From assembly GCA_958510875.1 (NCBI GenBank), contig OY294068.1, positions 78,549,978 to 78,613,977 on the forward strand: a stretch of 64,000 nt of DNA, in the 5' to 3' direction. Position 1 is the stretch's first letter; each line of letters starts with the position of its first letter. Position numbers and translations under genes: made by a program. Source of the DNA: Endomychus coccineus (taxonomy: Eukaryota > Arthropoda > Insecta > Coleoptera > Endomychidae). Shown piece after piece: positions 59,386 to 64,000 of the stretch. The notes beneath the pieces are model-generated. The model was not told the origin of the DNA, searched no databases, and saw only the letters and a list, made by a program, of their open reading frames with translations.

Positions 59386-62088
59386 TGTAGGAGACGATGT
59401 GATGTATATTCCCTGACTGACATTTAATCTGGTTTAACTGAATTTAAAAGTCATCACTCTAGTATAGACTATTTATAATATTAACCAACCCTAATGAGGC
59501 ATGATAAAATAGAAAATTATAATGCATGTAAAATAATATTTAGCCGAAATATTAATAAAATAACCACCTTGTAAAAACAACTGGACGATTGAGAGACTCT
59601 TGTTTCAGGATGGTCAATGGCATACCTGGAAAGAATTGAAGCTTCTGAGCATACTCATTCTCCAGTGACACGACTTTACTAAAGTTAGACATAAGTGCAG
59701 TGACTTGGTAAACATCTTAAAACTTTAAATACTGAGTTGTTGCATTAACGTAAATACTTCAGATATGCTCAACCATTATCATTAATCTGATTATTATAAA
59801 CAATTTACCTTTAAACTTCTTGTACTGAAAACTGTAATGTGTTAACAAATGTATCGAGTTATACTCATACTCAATTCCGTAGCAACCATGCTACCGATCT
59901 AGATCACTTAGTAATAACCCTTTGTACTGAGGAGTCAATGGCCACCAAAACGCGTGAGTCCCCTCCAGACACAAAGCCTTGTTAAATACTTTATAGAGTC
60001 GTGTAATGGTCCCAGACCAGCTCAAAATATTAACAAGTGAAAATAACATTTTGTACTGAAGAGTGCAATGGACACCAACGCGAGGTCCCCTCCAGACACA
60101 AAGCCTTGTTGAATACTTTAAAGAGTCGTGCATTGGTCCCAGACCAGCTCAAAATATCAACAAGAAACAATAATACATAACATGAGATTGACATGCAACC
60201 TCCGATCTAGATTACTTTACAATAACACTTTGTACTGAGGAGTGCAATGGACACCAAAACGCGAGGGTCCCCTCCAGACACAAAGCCTTGTTGAATACTT
60301 TAAAGAGTCGTGCATTGGTTCTAGACCAGCTCAAAATATCAACAAGAAACAATAATACATAACATGAGATTGATACTGCAACCTCCGATCTAGATCACTT
60401 TACAATAACACTTTATACTGAGGAGTGCAATGGACACCAACGCGAGGTCCCATCCAGACATAAAGTCTTGCTGAATACTTTAAAGAGTCGTGCATTGGTC
60501 CCAGACCAGCTCAAAATATCAACAAGAAACAATAATACATAACATGAGATTGACATGCAACCTCCGATCTAGATTACTTTACAATAACACTTTGTACTGA
60601 GGAGTGCAATGGACACCAAAACGCGAGGGTCCCCTCCAGACACAAAGCCTTGTTGAATACTTTAAAGAGTCGTGCATTGGTTCTAGACCAGCTCAAAATA
60701 TCAACAAGAAACAATAATACATAACATGAGATTGATACTGCAACCTCCGATCTAGATCACTTTACAATAACACTTTATACTGAGGAGTGCAATGGACACC
60801 AACGCGAGGTCCCATCCAGACATAAAGTCTTGCTGAATACTTTAAAGAGTCGTGCATTGGTCCCAGACCAGCTCAAAATATCAACAAGAAACAATAATAC
60901 ATAACATGAGATTGACATGCAACCTCCGATCTAGATTACTTTACAATAACACTTTGTACTGAGGAGTGCAATGGACACCAAAACGCGAGGGTCCCCTCCA
61001 GACACAAAGCCTTGTTGAATACTTTAAAGAGTCGTGCATTGGTTCTAGACCAGCTCAAAATATCAACAAGAAACAATAATACATAACATGAGATTGATAC
61101 TGCAACCTCCGATCTAGATCACTTTACAATAACACTTTATACTGAGGAGTGCAATGGACACCAACGCGAGGTCCCATCCAGACATAAAGTCTTGCTGAAT
61201 ACTTTAAAGAGTCGTGCATTGGTCCCAGACCAGCTCAAAATATCAACAAGAAACAATAATACATAACATGAGATTGACATGCAACCTCCGATCTAGATTA
61301 CTTTACAATAACACTTTGTACTGAGGAGTGCAATGGACACCAAAACGCGAGGGTCCCCTCCAGACACAAAGCCTTGTTGAATACTTTAAAGAGTCGTGCA
61401 TTGGTTCTAGACCAGCTCAAAATATCAACAAGAAACAATAATACATAACATGAGATTGATACTGCAACCTCCGATCTAGATCACTTTACAATAACACTTT
61501 ATACTGAGGAGTGCAATGGACACCAACGCGAGGTCCCATCCAGACATAAAGTCTTGCTGAATACTTTGAAGAGTCGTGCAATGGTCCCAGACCAGCTCAA
61601 AATATCAACAAGCAACAGTAATACAATTGTCAATACTCTACAGGCAAGACAGTTAACAAGCGGTAATCAAAATATCTTTTAAAGTGGATTACTTGAATAA
61701 TATTGAAACATCAATTCAAACGAATAAGAACTTGAGTATGCTCTGTGAGAAAACTCGCCCTTTCTTGTAATTTAACAATATCACAATGCTAGCACAATTT
61801 AGGTAAACGTATTTTCTTTAATATACTGCCTTAGAGAGAAAGATAACTCGAATGAATTCAATAGTTAATTAAATTTAACTCTAAGCCTTCTTCGATAGTG
61901 TACGTGTGTTTTAAAAACACCCCTGCATCGCATAGTCAGCGTTAAGTTTGCCAACAGTCTCCAATCTAAACAAAACAGTGTCATTAGCCTATCTCAATTG
62001 CTCGTCAAAACACGGATGAAATTATTTTACGGTTATTTATCTGTAGGTCAAAGACGTTTATAAACATATCAATATAGAGGGGCTTACA
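59386..62088 (-). repeat. 5' LTR of the gypsy element, enlarged by tandem repeats
   Basis: It shares both edges and most interior sequence with the 3' LTR, but is about 1.5 kb longer because of the array at 59894-61650. It preserves the empty pogo-1 site near 59690. 59700-59893 and 61600-62088 align with 52690-52766 and 53050-53530, with several substitutions and small indels. Confidence 0.9.
59894..61650. repeat. Dimeric 362-bp tandem array inside the 5' LTR
   Basis: The word CCGATCTAGAT starts units at 59894, 60202, 60385, 60564, 60747, 60926, 61109, 61288 and 61471. From 60202 the spacing alternates 183, 179, 183, 179 and so on. Unit type 1 reads GATTACTTTACAAT, AAACGCGAGGGTCCCC and TTCTAGACC. 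Type 2 reads GATCACTTTACAAT, CACTTTATACTG and CAACGCGAGGTCCCATCC. The dimers are virtually identical, so the amplification is recent and dimer-based. The other LTR has only two simpler 154-bp units. Confidence 0.95.
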
Positions 62089-62092
62089 ATAG

Positions 62093-62573
62093 CGTACAAA
62101 TAAAATTCACCCACAATCCTCCTTGAAATGTAAGATTACTATAAGAAAATAGAGAAAACAACATTCTAGAGGAAGTTTGTCTAAATCGTACCACTTTTTA
62201 CATTTTATTTTCTTTCTACCTTATATGAAAAACCTGTGCAAAAGTACCATAACCCTGAGAAGTATTGGTTATTTAGACAAGTAAATCTAAATTTTAATCA
62301 CTACTATGGTGATATTTTGTGCAAGGTAAAACAATTTTTGTAAAGTGATGCAATCGGTATGATTTAGAAAACCAATTGCCTAAATCGTACCTCCCACTTC
62401 CTAAATCGTACCACCTTGGTTAAATTTGAAAATAAAATGAATCAATGACTGAAACGGCAAGAATAATTGGAGAAACTTTTTCTTTAATAGGTACAGTTTG
62501 TTTTTATACTTCAGGATACAATACTTGGTCATCTTTTTGAAAGCTAGAGAGTTTCTCCTGGTCTGCGTTTGTT
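62093..62573. repeat. Left flank of pogo-2 with repeated CTAAATCGTACC words
   Basis: CTAAATCGTACC occurs at 62181, 62380 and 62401, and an inverted near-copy (GGTATGATTTAG) at about 62356-62367. They lie 3' of the pogo-2 transposase and probably belong to its terminal or subterminal region. The outer boundary of the element could not be fixed because the partner end is outside the window. No gene is seen here. Confidence 0.55.
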
Positions 62574-64000
62574 TTAAGAACTACAATTTGAGCAAACAAT
62601 CTTCTTGATTTTTGCCTTTGAGCCAGCACAACTTTCATGAACCCATTTACTGCAATGCAAGCACTGCACCATGTCTACGATTGAATTTTCCTCGCAAACC
62701 AAGCAAAACCACTCTTCAGGTTCGATTTCAATGATGACGTCACTCTGGGCAGACGTTCCAGCTTGGTTAAGGATTGCCAGATTTGGATCCGTCTTTAAAA
62801 TGACAGCCTCCTGTGGTTGTTTTTTTCTTGTCGATGTCTTGGTGGTCGACTTCTTTGTTAGAATATGTGACAGATCTGCAACACCTTGACTGGATTTTGT
62901 CACTTCAATTTTCTCAGATAAAGGCCTAATTTTCATCTGGAGCTCTCTAACCTTTTCTTTAGCCAGTTTAAGCTCCTGAGCTAGTTGAATTTCATTTTTG
63001 TAGGGGCTACTGGTTAATATAACTGCTTTTTGCTCTTTTGAATTAGTTCCAAGTTTAGATCCATTTCTTTTTTCGGTTGGTTTTGGAAGTGGAGAGATTA
63101 TTTCAATCGGAACATTCAGATTTGAATTTAAACTTATTGACCTATTAGGTGAGGTTAGTTCAACACAAAGAGGCTGATTTTCACCCATGTTAGTCTCTTG
63201 ATCTAAACATTCACTGTCTTCTTGATTACGTGATTAAGTGTTGAGGCATTCTGCTGGCAAAAAGTCTGACTCTTTAAAGATTGAGGAGTCAACTGGCCAT
63301 ACACCACTACACTTGAATCCATTACACGAATTCTCAATCGTCGCAGCCTTGCCATATGCTTTAGTCACTAATTGTGACACTGGTATTGAGTGACTCTTAA
63401 GCCAAGGTTTGTTCGCAGCCATTTTTCTACCGCTTGAGTGAAGTAACCTTTGAAAGGCTTGAAAAATGACCTGTCTAATGGCTGCAGTCGATGCGTTGTG
63501 TGAGCTGGTAACTGAAGCATAATTACTCCAGCATCTCGAGCGATTACCAATGAATGGGTAGAATGGCCATCAAGAAGGAGAAGAAATTTTCTCTCTCTAT
63601 TTGGCTTTACAATATCAATGAAGTGACGAAGCCACTTAACAAACAGTTCTGAATTTATCCATCCGCTCTCTGACACATCAACTAAACTTCCAGGCGGAGC
63701 TCCAACCTTCAATTCATTACACATCCTCATTCTTTTGAGAATAATCGGGGGTGGAATATACATGCCTGCAGCACTTGCACAGCACACAACAGTTGTATTT
63801 ACACCTCTTTCTCCACTCGATATCGACCATACAGCACGCTTCCCTTTCTCAGCTATCACCTTCTGACATTTGTTTTGTACGGTGCTCACGCCTGTCTCGT
63901 CGATATTAAAAATAGTAGTAGCATCAATTTTATTTCCATCAACAGTATTTTTCAAGATTTCAAAGAATTCGTTGACATTTTCTTTAGAAAACCCTTGTGC
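62574..64000 (-). pseudogene. pogo-2 transposase: DDE_1 domain and C-terminal PHD-like finger (runs off window)
   Basis: The gene enters from the right edge. The DDE_1 core is clear: TIFNIDETGVSTV (first Asp), SSGERGVNTTVVCCASAAG, FVKWLRHFIDIV, LLLDGHSTHSLVI (second Asp) and HRLQPLDRSFFKPFK (third Asp). A frameshift near 63400 is followed by SQLVTKAYGKAATIENSCN and CSGVWPVD. A TAA at about 63233 interrupts the frame, which then continues through a Ser/Lys/Pro-rich linker to a cysteine-rich finger (WFCLVCEENS, CLHCSKWVHESC, IVCSNC) ending at 62574. The architecture equals that of pogo-1, but the sequences are clearly different families. The HTH domain lies beyond the window. Confidence 0.85.

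Larger units (their letters stand above)
49846..62088 (-). mobile_element. Ty3/gypsy LTR retrotransposon with two nested DNA transposons
   Basis: Two LTRs share TGTAGGAGACGATGTGATG at their plus-left edge and a CTTACA right edge (left 49846-53530, right 59386-62088). ATAG flanks the whole element (49842-49845, 62089-62092), a 4-bp target duplication. Coding runs on the minus strand, so the 5' LTR is on the right. A purine-rich AGGATGGCCGAA precedes the 3' LTR, as for a polypurine tract. Gag and most of protease are missing, whereas RT, RNase H and integrase are recognisable. pogo-1 sits in the left LTR and E3 in pol. I did not assign the primer tRNA. Confidence 0.9.

Noticed and set aside
1..64000. 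Host single-copy genes, tRNA or rRNA genes
   Set aside because: Every recognisable domain belongs to transposable elements, and no tRNA cloverleaf or rRNA-like stretch was seen by eye. A tRNAscan-SE or Infernal run would be needed to exclude short RNA genes.

Overview
This window looks like transposon- and satellite-dominated heterochromatin from an arthropod, most likely an insect. The evidence is AT-rich eukaryotic DNA, GT-AG introns, an R1-clade LINE, a Penelope-like element, Ty3/gypsy, hAT, pogo and ISL2EU DNA transposons, and a very large satellite array. I see no host protein gene, tRNA or rRNA. Almost every ORF of size belongs to a mobile element, mostly on the minus strand and mostly broken by frameshifts, stops or deletions. 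The clear exception is a 558-residue SWIM-YqaJ-PHD nuclease gene.

Layout. 1-2023: nothing firm except a small retropepsin-like trace. 2024-6762 (E1): a DNA transposon with 28-bp inverted ends, a four-exon transposase gene and a three-copy 135-bp subterminal array. 7321-8640: a decayed Penelope-like retroelement (RT plus GIY-YIG) with a hammerhead-like core. 9293-29790: a 298-bp satellite, with 58 head-to-tail units of exactly constant length from 12271, in two different higher-order organisations (5-mer and 8-mer). A truncated hAT (hAT-1, 9686-12270) interrupts its left edge. 29797-42003: a plus-strand jockey-like LINE (LINE-A), split by a complete hAT (hAT-2, 29988-34803, 8-bp TSD) and by a minus-strand R1-clade LINE (35162-40621), itself split by a short LTR-gag retroelement piece. 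42575-48971 (E2): a second transposon of the E1 family, with 4-bp TSD ATAT and a complete-looking ISL2EU element (45040-48432) in its first intron. 49106-49804: a deletion derivative of a hAT (hAT-3). 49846-62088: a Ty3/gypsy element with TSD ATAG. Its left LTR holds a pogo-like element (50154-52689), its pol holds a third E1-family element (E3, 56168-58417), and its right LTR is inflated by a dimeric tandem repeat. 62093-64000: a second pogo-like transposase running off the window.

The nesting gives a relative chronology: LINE-A before hAT-2 and R1; R1 before the LTR-gag piece; E2 before ISL2EU; gypsy before pogo-1 and E3; satellite before hAT-1. The strongest candidates for something little described are (i) three divergent members of one intron-containing transposase family marked by a Cys-rich N-terminus and a D-x-C-x-x-Q-N-[KR]-N box, and (ii) the two-domain higher-order satellite. 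All assignments come from reading motifs and repeats by eye; no database search was run.
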